From Liolophura sinensis (lineage: Eukaryota; Mollusca; Polyplacophora; Chitonida; Chitonidae), in the NCBI RefSeq assembly GCF_032854445.1, contig NW_027018054.1, positions 1 to 64,000 of the forward strand: a stretch of DNA of 64,000 nucleotides. The letters are read 5' to 3'. Of the stretch, positions 55,227 to 64,000 are shown one piece after another (positions within the stretch are counted from its first letter, which is position 1; each line of letters starts with the position of its first letter). The notes under the pieces are model-generated. The model did no database searches. It saw only the letters and a list, made by a program, of their open reading frames with translations, and was not told the DNA's origin. Both the position numbers and the translations under genes were made by a program.

Positions 55227-55466
55227 CTACTGGATTATATTGGGAGGAAGGAGCCCTTCTTTAATTAGCAGGTCCTTCGAAAACATGGGCAGGCCTACAT
55301 CTGCAATGACCATGCCGACGTCACGGGGTGTTAAGTTCAGCTTCGGGAGGGCTCCTTTCAGGAACATCTGGCCGAGACGAGCGTACCCAGTAGCCAGGAG
55401 AGAGACCACAGCGGCGTGGTAGACCGCGTTGACTAGCACTTTTCCCTCACTGGGTGTAGTAGACAT
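55227..55466 (-). CDS. X2, 79-aa conserved hydrophobic protein (copy 2)
   Basis: Same length and start as in copy 1, few replacements (for example STTPSEG against STPPSDG), no break. Hydrophobic stretches VNAVYHAAVVSLLATGYARL and MVIADVGLPMFS. It is the only gene intact in both copies. Function unknown. Confidence 0.75.
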   Translation of the reverse strand: MSTTPSEGKVLVNAVYHAAVVSLLATGYARLGQMFLKGALPKLNLTPRDVGMVIADVGLPMFSKDLLIKEGLLPPNIIQ

Positions 55467-55499
55467 GCTGCTCTATATAGAAAGGGTCGCGACGTGTAT

Positions 55500-55927
55500 T
55501 CAAATGGAGTTTTCTTGCGGCGTGATATCTGCACCTTGTGCATGCGACGTAATATCTGCACCTCGTGTATGTGCTGTATAGCGGCTTCGCCACACGCGTA
55601 GCAACAATAGCACTGCAAGGCTGCCAGCGCCTAATAACGCCAGGGGCGCCCTCCAGTGGGTGATTTGGTGTGGCTTCGTAGAATCCGGTTCCTTCGCGGC
55701 CTCCACCTCCGTAGTAGAATCCGGTTCCTTCGGCTGTTTCTTGGTGGAATCAGCTGCGCCAAGCAAAACAGCCTTTGCCTCGCGAATCTTGTCCTTGAGA
55801 GTTTCAGCCTTGGCCTTTCCCGCTCGACCCGCATCGACTTTTTGGGGATTCTTCGCAGGGCCGTCATTTGTAGAATTCGCTGTCACCCCCTCCACTTCCT
55901 TCGGGCTTTTGGATTCGTTCTACTCAT
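55500..55927 (-). pseudogene. X3, Lys-rich membrane protein, early frameshift (copy 2)
   Basis: ATG at 55,927 corresponds to the MSTTNPEG start of copy 1, but a small deletion near 55,905 shifts the frame; from 55,895 the proper frame is open for 131 codons. NPQKVDAGRAGKAKAETLKD, KEPDST-type repeats, then the membrane segment LALLGAGSLAVLLLLRVWRS. The end is QGADITPQENSI. Otherwise as in copy 1. Confidence 0.68.
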
Positions 55928-55976
55928 GTTCCTTTGGTACATACGGCTCATTTCTAGGACAGCAGTGGTGTTCAAA

Positions 55977-56480
55977 TTAGCAGTGTTCAGCAGTGGTCAG
56001 CGCCATGGTTAACGGTGCCAAGTACATACTATAGCAGTAGTATAGCCAGCAGCTAGCACTGTTAAGCGTCTGTTCAACAAATGAGTCGGTGGCGAGCTGT
56101 GCCATGAGCATTGGTCGATTCTCGGTTGGGATTGGTAGGAGCCAGCTGGCCGCCCTTACATATGATCTCAAGAACATACCTCCAAGACCGTTAACCATCC
56201 GCGCACCGAGTTTAGCCTCGTACCGGGAGTACAGCCTTTCAACGTCTTCGTCGCTCATGGCGTCGATCTCAGCGGTTGTTACGTCTTTTCCCAGATATCG
56301 CTTGGCCTGCCCACCCACCGCAAATGCCACCAGCCAATCCTTGAGCTGGTGTGCATCATCTTGTTGGCTGTGGTCGGGCTATTGGCTTCGGCCGAGCTTT
56401 TGGCTGGGGCCAGGCTGTTGGCTTCGGCCGGGCTCCTTCTCTGCGCCCAGAATCTCGTCTATAAGCTCGTGGGTATCCAT
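55977..56480 (-). pseudogene. X4, conserved protein with SQ/P-rich N-terminus, one stop (copy 2)
   Basis: ATG at 56,480 (MDTHELIDEILGAEKEPG), then a Gly/Pro/Ser/Gln repeat (QQPGPSQKLGRSQ) containing an in-frame TAG near 56,380. After it an open frame of 117 or more codons: KDWLVAFAVGGQAKRYLGKD, EIDAMSDEDVERLYSRYEAK, NGLGGMFLRSYVRAASWLLP, CWLYYCYSMYLAPLTMALTT. Mostly helical. It lies downstream of the ATPase on the same strand, separated by a perfect hairpin. Function unknown. Confidence 0.68.
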
Positions 56481-56492
56481 GCTTCATACGTC

Positions 56493-56522
56493 TATTAGAC
56501 GTAGGGGCGCCTACGTCTAATA
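56493..56522. promoter_or_regulatory. perfect 13-bp stem, 4-base loop hairpin between ATPase and X4
   Basis: TATTAGACGTAGG (56,493-56,505), loop GGCG, CCTACGTCTAATA (56,510-56,522). It includes the ATPase stop codon (56,517-56,519) and ends 13 bp before the X4 ATG on the minus strand. Copy 1 has lost the region. Confidence 0.85.
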
Positions 56523-56942
56523 TATAATCTTAGATGTGGCGGGCGTATCAATCATTAGCAGGAGCTTAGAATGCGGATTGTTCTTGAGCTTCTGTCGAAC
56601 CTCTGCCTTTTTGCTCTCGGCCTCGATGATGTGGTTCTCCTCCAGGCATTCGTTGACCGAGTGCCGATCTTTGCAGTGGAACAAAGCCACTCACCTTGTC
56701 TACTCGCGAAAGTCTTTCAGGACGGCGTTGTATTTCTAATGAGGACCCAGACGCTTCGCTTTGCATGACGGCCCGAGAAAGCCATGAATGACAGCATTTT
56801 TTGTTTCTTTTTCATCACCTCCAACGCGCTACAATCATCGATGATGTATAGGGTGGGCTCCACCTCGAACAATCTGTAGAAAGCTCTCAGGCATTCGTTG
56901 TGCCGCTCGCCTGGATCAAAACTATAGACCTCAGTGTCAGAC
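56517..56942 (-). pseudogene. packaging ATPase, P-loop deleted (copy 2)
   Basis: The minus strand begins directly at SDTEVYSFDPGERHNECLRA, fused to the end of the capsid-like frame by a deletion of about 190 bp relative to copy 1; Walker A is therefore gone. Walker B LYIIDDC is present near 56,845. A one-base loss and two stops (TAG, TGA) follow in the KYN...REQ region near 56,715. The natural C-terminus missing from copy 1 is here (VNECLEENHIIEAESKKAEV ... DTPATSKI), ending at 56,517. Confidence 0.82.
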
Positions 56943-58187
56943 TGTATCCATCGCCTGGATGTGCAGCTTTGGGTCCATGATCACATGGAGATATACGTTC
57001 AACACGCCGGGAGCTTCTTTCTCTTTTGTCACCTGTATCGTAAACCCCTCGCTGGCCTTCAGAACGCGCCTCCCACTGCCATGCAGCTCGTCATCGTCGC
57101 TTGGCCGAAGGTCAAGCCAGAAGACGTGCTTGTGCGTCAAGAACTCTTCCAGGGAGACGTCTGCCAGGCCTAAGTCGTTAACGACCCTGGCCACCTCAGG
57201 GTCCCGCTTCTTAAAGGGGGAGCTGGCGAAGAGCTGGTACGCCCGCATGCCCTGCCTGTACAGCTGATTGGGGACAACTTCTATTGTGACTTCTACTTTG
57301 GTGATCTTCGAGTTGTAGAAGGATTCCGACCTCCTCTTCCACGGGGTTTCTTTAGTCTCGAACAGCATGAGGATGCCCTTCATTGCTCTCGCGCGAGTGT
57401 TCAGGTTTATTTTCCATAGAGTATCAGACTTGTCCTTCACAAACTTTCGGTGGCTGAGGACGCAATCATACAGAATGGAGACGCCCCCGGCAAACTGGGT
57501 GCGGATCTGTCTAGCGAGCTCCTCTTCAGTGACCATATCGAACTCCAGGCTGATGTTGTCGATGGTGTAAGTCGAGTCGGCATCGTCTGTTGCCTGGATA
57601 ACCCGACTGCAATCGTTGAACGTCAGTTCGTACTCCAGTCGGTCGGCCAAGGCACTCTGGTAGAATGGTATGTGGCTATCTAGAAGCTCAAAGTCTAGCG
57701 GGATGTGGAACCGGCTGCCAAAGGCGCGAGCGATGGCTTTTTCTCCAGTATCATCGTCACTTGCGTCCCCCACTCCAACTCGAAGTTTAAGCGTGTTTTT
57801 GCTGCCGATGCCTTGGTAGGCCGCAGTCCGCCGTTCGTTTTTGGTCAGCCATAAGTCGCCATAGCAATGAAACACATCAGAGTCGTCGATAGACATTACA
57901 TCATTCCCGCTGATTCTGATCGTGGTTTTCTTGCGTCCGAGATTCCCGACCACTGTGGCGTTCGGGTCGGATGAATTGATCGTGATCGAGAAGGCCAATC
58001 GCACGGTACCGGGCACAATTACGTCATTTGGGCCGAGGTTGGGGAAGCGGACCAAGAGTTGTTGATTCTGGTCGATCGTACTCGGGTTGTTGGTGGCGAC
58101 CAAGGACTGCCGTACACCTTGTACCCCCCGAGGCTTACGGAGTGTGTCTCCTTGCAAGTAATAATGTTCCCGAGCAAAAAAGCTCAA
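56937..58187 (-). CDS. capsid-like protein (putative double jelly-roll MCP), open 416-aa frame
   Basis: The frame opens after a stop near 58,225 and has no ATG at its N-terminus; 58,187 is a TTG, and a lost start codon is likely. Beta-rich segments: PSTIDQNQQLLVRFPNLGPN, VIVPGTVRLAFSITINSSDP, KKTTIRISGNDVMSIDDSDV, IPLDFELLDSHIPFYQSALA, RLEYELTFND, TYTIDNISLEFDMVTEEELA, GVSILYDCVLSHRKFVKDKS, PNQLYRQGMRAYQLF and DLRPSDDDELHGSGRRV. The length and two similar halves of strands fit a double jelly-roll capsid protein; the position next to the ATPase fits too. Family assignment is inferred, not searched. The last nine or so residues are replaced by a deletion that also removed the ATPase start. Confidence 0.7.
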   Translation of the reverse strand: MSFFAREHYYLQGDTLRKPRGVQGVRQSLVATNNPSTIDQNQQLLVRFPNLGPNDVIVPGTVRLAFSITINSSDPNATVVGNLGRKKTTIRISGNDVMSIDDSDVFHCYGDLWLTKNERRTAAYQGIGSKNTLKLRVGVGDASDDDTGEKAIARAFGSRFHIPLDFELLDSHIPFYQSALADRLEYELTFNDCSRVIQATDDADSTYTIDNISLEFDMVTEEELARQIRTQFAGGVSILYDCVLSHRKFVKDKSDTLWKINLNTRARAMKGILMLFETKETPWKRRSESFYNSKITKVEVTIEVVPNQLYRQGMRAYQLFASSPFKKRDPEVARVVNDLGLADVSLEEFLTHKHVFWLDLRPSDDDELHGSGRRVLKASEGFTIQVTKEKEAPGVLNVYLHVIMDPKLHIQAMDTV

Positions 58188-59364
58188 ATCCCCAGAAGGA
58201 AGGATATTAGCGGAAGCCGTTAAAGATTATTATAAAAACTATGATTACAAGGAGATGTATGGCCTCCCCCCCCCCCCGCCCCAAAAGTCTCAAACGCTAT
58301 TACCTGAATTTTGAGATTAGCGAAGAAGGGAAAGTGCGACTCAAGGATTACAGCGATGTGAAAATCATCCACAAACGAACAGGTGGACCGCGAGCCCTCA
58401 CATCAATCGCCAACCAAAAAGGAGGGGGTGATGCTATTCGACTGGGGCTGGGCTTTGAAAACTGGAGAAAGACAATCCAGCCATCGTTGCATCCGGCAGC
58501 AGTCGCAGCCCTGAAGACAGCGAGTTCAGAACTCGGTGCCGTGGCCGACGAGGCAGATACCATGGAGCTGAAGGATTTAAACCAAGCAGCGAAAGAGGCC
58601 GATGATGCTGTCCACACACTGGAAACAAGCTTGACGAATAGTGAGGAGGGCGGGCTCTTGAAACGATAAACGACCCTCCTCTTCCCAACTTCTGGGGCTT
58701 GACAAGGCACTGCAGACCTCGGAAGGCGAACACGCAAATAACCTCGCCAAGCTGTTAAGTCTCGATAAGGACATCGCAAAACAAAAACAGAAGTTGGAGG
58801 AGGCCACTGATGAATTCTCCCGGCGCCGGATCGCAGACCGGATGAGGAATCTCGAGGACGAGAGGGTGGCCCGGCTCGAAGCAGCCTCTTTAACGGGCGA
58901 AGCCCTGCGCACGCAAATACGCCGCATCAAGCAGACGATCGATCGCATCCTACACAAGGATACCACTCTGGCGTCCGCACCCTCTTCCGGGAGCAGGGAA
59001 TAACCGTGGTCTCCATTCTCACGGCAATTGGGATGGCGATCTCGACACTGGGGCTAGCGATAAAGTTGGCGCTGACTGGCGGGTCCAGCGGGGGCATCCA
59101 GCAAACACCACCTCCATCCGTGGCCTTAAAGAATGGGTGAAGAAGCATCTCCAGTCCTTGGCGCGCGCCCTTGGCAGGCTGGCTGGGAAGGCTGGCGCTG
59201 CGATTCCGGGTATTATTGGCAGTATCGTGTCCTGGCTACTGAAACTTCTCGGGAAAGCGGCTGGGTGGCTGGCCGATAATGTCTGGGCACTAGTCGTCGC
59301 AGTAGGTGGCCTAATGCTGGTGGCTGTTCGCAATTATTTAACGCATAGTCCACAGCAGCAGTAA
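58164..59364 (+). pseudogene. X5, coiled-coil and membrane protein, broken but with full C-terminus (copy 2)
   Basis: ATG at 58,164 (MFPSKKAQ) overlaps the 5' end of the capsid-like frame on the other strand. Segments: 58,241-58,669 (VRLKDYSDVKIIHKRTGGPR; HPAAVAALKTASSELGAVAD), TAA at 58,669; 58,690-59,003 (LGLDKALQTSEGE, IAKQKQKLEEATDEFSRRRI, RMRNLEDERVARLEAASLTG); 58,995-59,125 (EQGITVVSILTAIGMAISTL); 59,137-59,364 (KHLQSLARALGRLAGKAGAA, IPGIIGSIVSWLLKLLGKAA, DNVWALVVAVGGLMLVAVRN). A run of 12 C at 58,266-58,277 lies in the damaged N-terminal region. The order helical/coiled coil, then two hydrophobic domains, is conserved between copies. Possible fibre, scaffold or membrane-active virion protein; unproven. 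Confidence 0.65.
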
Positions 59365-60639
59365 GCCGATACCAACCCCGGCGACGACGATGGCTGTTTT
59401 CTCCGCATTCTTTCTGATTCTTTTGGTTGGATAATAGGGGTTCTTGTTTGCCTCCGGCGGCAGCAACATGCTGAACGCGCGCGGTGGGTGGTGGGACGCT
59501 TTCTTGTTGCTCAACGATCCCGTGGGAAGGTGCGGGCTTGTGCAAAGTGGGCGGCACTTGAGCGTTCACACCCTCATTGGCGCCTAGCTTCTGGTCCTCT
59601 GTGGCCACGACGATTTTGTTGTTGTAGTTCGCCACATGGCCGATCTGCAGAAGCATGTCGCTGGGGGCCATATATAGGCCTATGCCATACACAAAGTCTA
59701 CAGCGCTCCCGGCATACTGTAGCACGTCCTGGTAGCGTTTGATAGCAGACGGAAGGTCGATCGGAGAGGAAATAGCGTCTTCAACGTTCGCGGCAAACTG
59801 TTTTTGCGTGTCGAAGGATGTGCCCGTGCCTAGAATACGCGCCCTTGTTTGCACTTGGGCGCATAGAATAGCCCACACGTAGGTCCGGATGGAATCGTTT
59901 AGGCGCTCTACGCCCGGCTGCGTGAATCCTTGGGATGTGTCGACAATGTACGCCGCCCAAGCCTCCTCGGCGTTCTGCTGGATGTAGTCGACGTGGAGCG
60001 CTGTAGGCTTTCTAGAGAACGACATCCTGATCGGATCGAAGGTCCCATCGCCAATGGGGCTGTAGCCCGTTCTCGTGACATAGTAATATGCCACTCCGAG
60101 GCCGTGGTTCACCCCACTGTGGCTCCAGTCCGTGTGCGTATCTACGTGGAACTCCCTACAAATCCTCTCATAGGCCATCTTATCGTAGGGGTTTTCGAAA
60201 GTCGCCCACGCTCTGTCTTGCGGCAGGGCGGCCTGAATCTCTTCCAAGACCCGCCTAACTTGGTAATACACATGGAATGTGTACAGGGCCCTTATTCGTT
60301 GGTCGGGGGCGAGAAGATGGTCTTTTGCAGAGACGCCACAGCCCGTGGTTGCGCACCAGACCGCGAAGTTCACTTGGTTCTGCCAGAATTGCATATTATT
60401 GGTGTTTCAGGCCCGAACAATGTCATTGCTGGTTATCTTTGGCAGCTGGTACTTGGCCAACACATCTGTGAACTGGACTGGAAAGGCCTTTTTTTATCGA
60501 TGTAGATGTCAAATCGCGTGAGCTGCTCTGTGTGGGTTTGGATATTATGAAATGCCCCGGCGTTGTATGTGGCCTCTCTATTGAACCTGAAAGCTTCGCT
60601 GTTAATTGTGGCTAAGATGTTCATCACATTGACTGACAT
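59338..60639 (-). pseudogene. X6, conserved protein of about 430 aa, two frameshifts (copy 2)
   Basis: ATG at 60,639 (MSVNVMNILATINSEAFRFN). One frameshift in a T7 run near 60,490; then an open frame 60,394-59,213 (MQFWQNQVNFAVWCATTGCG, LYTFHVYYQVRRVLEEIQAA, HSGVNHGLGVAYYYVTRTGY, GFTQPGVERLNDSIRTYVWA, FAANVEDAISSPIDLPSAIK, LYMAPSDMLLQIGHVANYNN). A second frameshift near 59,415 hides the original C-terminal membrane segment AIVVAGVGIGLLLLWTMR, ending with TAA at 59,340-59,338. That end overlaps the last codons of X5 on the opposite strand. It is a strongly conserved structural candidate; no family name recognised. Confidence 0.7.
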
Positions 60640-60799
60640 TCTAAATGGGGCACAGCACACGCTGCCTCATGCCCTTAACAACCTTGACGGCCGCCTTAAA
60701 ACCGCCCTTCGCGAAATAACATTCTACCCGAACTGGGTGAATATCCCCACCGGAGTGGGCGTCCAGGGGATTTGGGGGCCGCCGTAAATAAGCAGGGGG

Positions 60800-61640
60800 C
60801 CTGCCGCCGGAGACATTTTATCGCCACTGTATCAATGAAAATCAAGACCTTTAAATGGCTTTAATTGCCATTATATCACTGGAAATAATGTATTACTATT
60901 TGACCCCAGAAATTGACTGTTTTTAGGGGCACCCAATGTATTACACTTTTCCCAACAATGACTGACACTGAGTGCCAATCATTAAAAAGAGTTTAAATTT
61001 TATATTAAACTATGTAAGATTACAATCTGTTATGCTTTGGACAACCAAGTGTGAAACAGGAGGTAGAAAAACAAATTGAACTGTAAAATACACAATTTAA
61101 TACAGATGCAAGGAAAACAATGGCAATTTGGCGCAGCAGTTCTGACAGTTCAAGTGTGAATGCTGTGAATCAGGAGGTAGAAATAAATAAACTGTGAACA
61201 ATAAAATACACAAAAATACATATAAAAGGAAAACAATCAAAACGCATGGTAATTTGGCACAGCAGGTGCATGTCACTCACAGTTACACCACTTCACATAT
61301 AAATGCAACGGAACCAAATCAGAATACAGTATACATAGCTCTTATAACTGAGACTGAGAACAATCAAAATTATCACCACTGAATCTGTGACTGTCACTCA
61401 CTAAAAAGAGTAGTGTTACCAATCACCATACCATTTGAGCAGCTAAGTCACAGTAGGTAGAAATAAACTTTGTAAAATACAAAAAATAAGAAACAATTCA
61501 AATACATGTACTATCAGTCACATATCTATGTCAAGAAATTAACTTTTGGCACAGTAGTGCATGTCAAACATCATTTCTGTCATCTGAATACATATATGAG
61601 TACACTTTGAAAACTTACATGTTAAAAAAATATTCACAAT
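60800..61640. other. AT-rich spacer with degenerate repeats (copy 2 only)
   Basis: No ORF of note. CAG(G/T)AGGTAGAAA occurs at 61,057, 61,171 and 61,451, each followed by TGTAAAATACA-like sequence. It takes the place of X7 and X8 of copy 1. Origin unknown. Confidence 0.65.
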
Positions 61641-61649
61641 CTAGTATAC

Positions 61650-62577
61650 ATACATAAAATGTTGATACACTTTGAAACAGTGTACTGGTCCGTGGGCTGG
61701 GACTCGCCGTAAAAAATGTTGATTCGCCAAAAAAATACCCCTTTTGGCTGGATTGCCCGTCCAATTGAACGGGTGGACGGGTGTCTGGCTAGCCTGGTGC
61801 CCGAGGGTAAAAAAAATCTGCCCAGTGTGAGGCTCGAACCCATGGTCCAAAAAAGCAAAAGGCCTGGTTTATAGCTCAGCCTGTTACCAATTAATCACCA
61901 CCCTAACGGCGGGCTGCGGAGTTTTTGCGCTAGCGACCCACCGTTAGGGGGGTTAATTGGGGCTGACACATCCCACTACCTTCGGGCCATCTACAACACC
62001 CCTTGGTAAGGTCTCTCTGCCTCCGAAACTGTCGAAAGTTGCAGAGATTCCTTAGAAGTGCGTAGAGCCCGGCGCCATATGCAGGTAATGTATTCATATA
62101 CTACATATACAGGAGACCAAATCCGGATTTGAGCTAGCAAACATCCCTTATATATGTAGTATATGAATACACCCCTCACACACAGCGCCTTTCCCACCTG
62201 TGTCAGCCGACTGAGCTATATCCCACGACCCACGAAACATGGGTTAAATTGGAAGGACTTTTCCGCATAAACAAAATATCTCCAATCCTCCTAAAAATAC
62301 TGGATCTTATCAAACAAAACACGCTGAAAAAGGCTGTCACATTTATTTTTCATAAAAATCCGTAGTTTAAGCCCTATACTGGGGAGAAAATCATCTGAAT
62401 CACCCTGTTGTGCAACACAGCCGGCCTATATATAGACTATACGCCTTATGTATTAAATGCCAACTAGGTCGCCTCATATCAATGTGTATGTGTGTAGGCT
62501 AGACTTGTAAATAAGCATGTATGCCTTGGGTGAGGAAGCGCCTAAGGGGGATTTTATGAGGGAAGCATGGAAAGGCT
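61650..62577. other. non-coding right arm, copy 2
   Basis: Counterpart of 33,790-34,852, joined at CTAGTATACATACATA. It holds the tRNA-like segments (about 61,823-61,905 and 62,120-62,225, minus strand) and the hairpin (62,092-62,104 with 62,156-62,168). The GTTGTGCAA block occurs only once (62,407-62,495). Confidence 0.78.
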
Positions 62578-62736
62578 GGTGGGGGCCTCTATTTGTTATG
62601 GGGAGGGCGCCAAGGGGAGGGTGTGCCAGAACCTATAGTGTGTACACTACCCCCAGAAGCAGGGAAGGGAATGGGGGCTGGGAGCCTCTATTTGCCAAGG
62701 GGAGGGTGCGCCAGAAGCCCTATTCCCTATAATACT
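62578..62736 (-). repeat. right terminal inverted repeat, copy 2
   Basis: Pairs with 49,381-49,541. Inner unit ends ...CCTATAGTGTGTACACTAC at about 62,650; outer unit ends CCTATTCCCTATAATACT at 62,736, followed by GGTCAT. Confidence 0.88.
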
Positions 62737-63139
62737 GGTCATTCGTCATGATATGGGACATGATCCTATACGTACACACTCATCTAAATATCCGCCACCC
62801 AGGTCGCCAAGAACAATGACCTGCTAATAAATTTCATAAACCATCATATTTTGCTCAACATTAAATTTTGTTGTTGTTAATAACCTCGGTTAGTAAGTCT
62901 TCAGACGTACTGGTGATGTCAGTAGTGAGAAGCCCTATCAGCATGGCTCAAAATTGTCATCTTAGAGATCAAAAGTTGTATGAGTTTATCTTTTAAATTT
63001 AAAAAAAATCTTCACTCATTACTTTTAGTTGAGAGTTACCTTATTTTATTTTATTACCATTCATTCCGTTGTAAGTAAGCTAAATGATGCAATAGATAGA
63101 ATGGTTTACCAGCCTCCTCTGGTTAGATATCTCACTCAG

Positions 63140-63415
63140 CCTCACCTCCATGTCATTGACCTGGAACGCATTCACGGACTACAAATTTTGATATGGAATT
63201 CATGCCTTGAATATCAACTGTCTGTCTGGCATCATTGAAAACTGATGACCGCTTCTCTCTTGGGTGTTAACGGCTTTATCCCCTATTTACATACCTTTGT
63301 CTTTGGGAGCTAGTGTTAAACGTTGTTTTGGAAATGGATCTTGCGATTATCGACTTGCAACGCCCTTTACAGACTACGAATGGTACATGAATGTCGGACA
63401 TGACGCTTGTATCAA
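63140..63415 (+). repeat. dispersed repeat R, 3' half
   Basis: CTGGAACGCATTCACGGACT, then TGTCTGTCTGGCATCATTGA, CCTTTGTCTTTGGGAGCTAG and GGACATGACGCTTG. Fifth copy in the window. Confidence 0.78.
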
Positions 63416-63419
63416 ACTC

Positions 63420-64000
63420 GTGAGACTTGTCATGGGAAAGGCAAATTCATCTGGCAGATCAACGTCATCTAGAGGTAGATTTGCGTGGGACAATGTCTGG
63501 ATCTGGGCACTTATAACCCGATGAATGTACAATGAACATGATCTCGTCTACAAGTTTATTTAAAATTTATATTAGTAACTTCATTCATTAATTCAAAACC
63601 ACATGTACAACTTTAAATAAATATTCCATTCTCATGGGTGAAATTATTGGTTTGCAGTTCCCGCATACCAGTAACTGTCACCTGTGCATTTACTCTTCAT
63701 GAAACTGACATAATAAACATAAAATGGTTGCAAACTGGTTTTGAACAAGTGCAATTTTGTTATAGCTGTGACGTCCTCCAAAGCCTGTGCCTTATACTCC
63801 AATCCGAAAAGATTGGATTTTAAACGATACACTTTTCCATGAACAACTCCTTAATATAATACACTTATAAAAATGTATGAGCAAGTAGATAAGCAATAAT
63901 ACCCTTTGAGCTACAAGAAAAATACATATATACACACAGAAATTCTGTCAAATTGAGCTTCTTACATATGTTGATGGACATTCTAGTCTAGCACATGGAG
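63420..64000. other. no gene recognised
   Basis: AT-rich sequence with no exon, RNA gene or known repeat that I can support. Confidence 0.55.

Larger units (their letters stand above)
49381..62736. mobile_element. Polinton/adintovirus-like element, copy 2 (13,356 bp)
   Basis: Same family as copy 1, by eye about 90 percent identical in shared genes. Ends: AGTAGTATAGGGAATAGG at the left against AGTATTATAGGGAATAGG (complement of the right). Flanks GGTCA(A) and GGTCA(T) fit a 6-bp target duplication with one mismatch. It retains the integrase that copy 1 lost, and a 416-aa capsid-like frame. Longer than copy 1 because of the integrase, an AT-rich segment at 60.8-61.64 kb and doubled terminal repeat units. 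X7 and X8 are absent. Confidence 0.9.

Overview
The window is animal nuclear DNA, most likely from a mollusc and probably a bivalve. Evidence: spliced exons of a class A G-protein-coupled receptor; tRNA-headed SINEs of the kind familiar from bivalves (heads at 38.1 and 42.35 kb, tails ending in AAATAAAT runs); I-group LINEs; piggyBac, Tc1 and Ty3/gypsy remains. No species name can be supported. The species inference rests on remembered repeat families, not on a search.

Layout. 0-1.3 kb: 3' end of a piggyBac transposon. 1.8-16.3 kb: a graveyard of one I-type LINE family in both orientations, interleaved with SINEs and a roughly 490-bp dispersed repeat (called R here). 18,969-19,168 and 41,427-41,547: two exons of one receptor gene (TM6-TM7, then the C-terminal tail), separated by a 22.3-kb intron. 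Inside that intron sit more LINE pieces and a second LINE family. The second LINE is split in its reverse-transcriptase ORF by a complete 11,259-bp Polinton/adintovirus-like element (copy 1, 23,685-34,943), which has 91-bp terminal inverted repeats and an exact 6-bp target duplication (AAAGTA). 42.3-45.9 kb: SINEs and a decayed gypsy element. 46,013-47,540: a Tc1-type transposon with an uninterrupted 335-aa transposase. 49,381-62,736: a second, 13,356-bp copy of the Polinton-like element (copy 2), with roughly 160-bp inverted repeats and a GGTCA flank.

The two Polinton-like copies share one gene order: small Cys-rich ORF and protein-primed type DNA polymerase B on the + strand; integrase, four small unknown proteins (X1-X4), packaging ATPase and a capsid-like protein on the - strand; then a coiled-coil/membrane protein X5 (+) converging on a conserved protein X6 (-). 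Copy 1 also carries X7 (+) and X8 (-). Together these form a virus-like kit: replicate (PolB), integrate (INT), package (ATPase), build a shell (capsid-like protein, perhaps X5/X6). I find no adenain-type protease, which classic Polintons carry. Decay differs between the copies. Copy 1 has lost the integrase and has a frameshifted polymerase and capsid gene, but keeps the ATPase P-loop. Copy 2 keeps the integrase region (one catalytic Asp changed) and an open capsid frame, but its polymerase has three stops plus DTDS changed to DTHS, and its ATPase lacks the P-loop. Both are probably dead as they stand.

The most interesting material is the set of unnamed conserved ORFs, the shared right arm (about 1 kb, with tRNA-like boxes and a hairpin), and several scars that look like template switching during element replication. 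The clearest scar is an inverted 72-nt piece of gene X6 trapped inside a duplicated block of copy 1's right arm.
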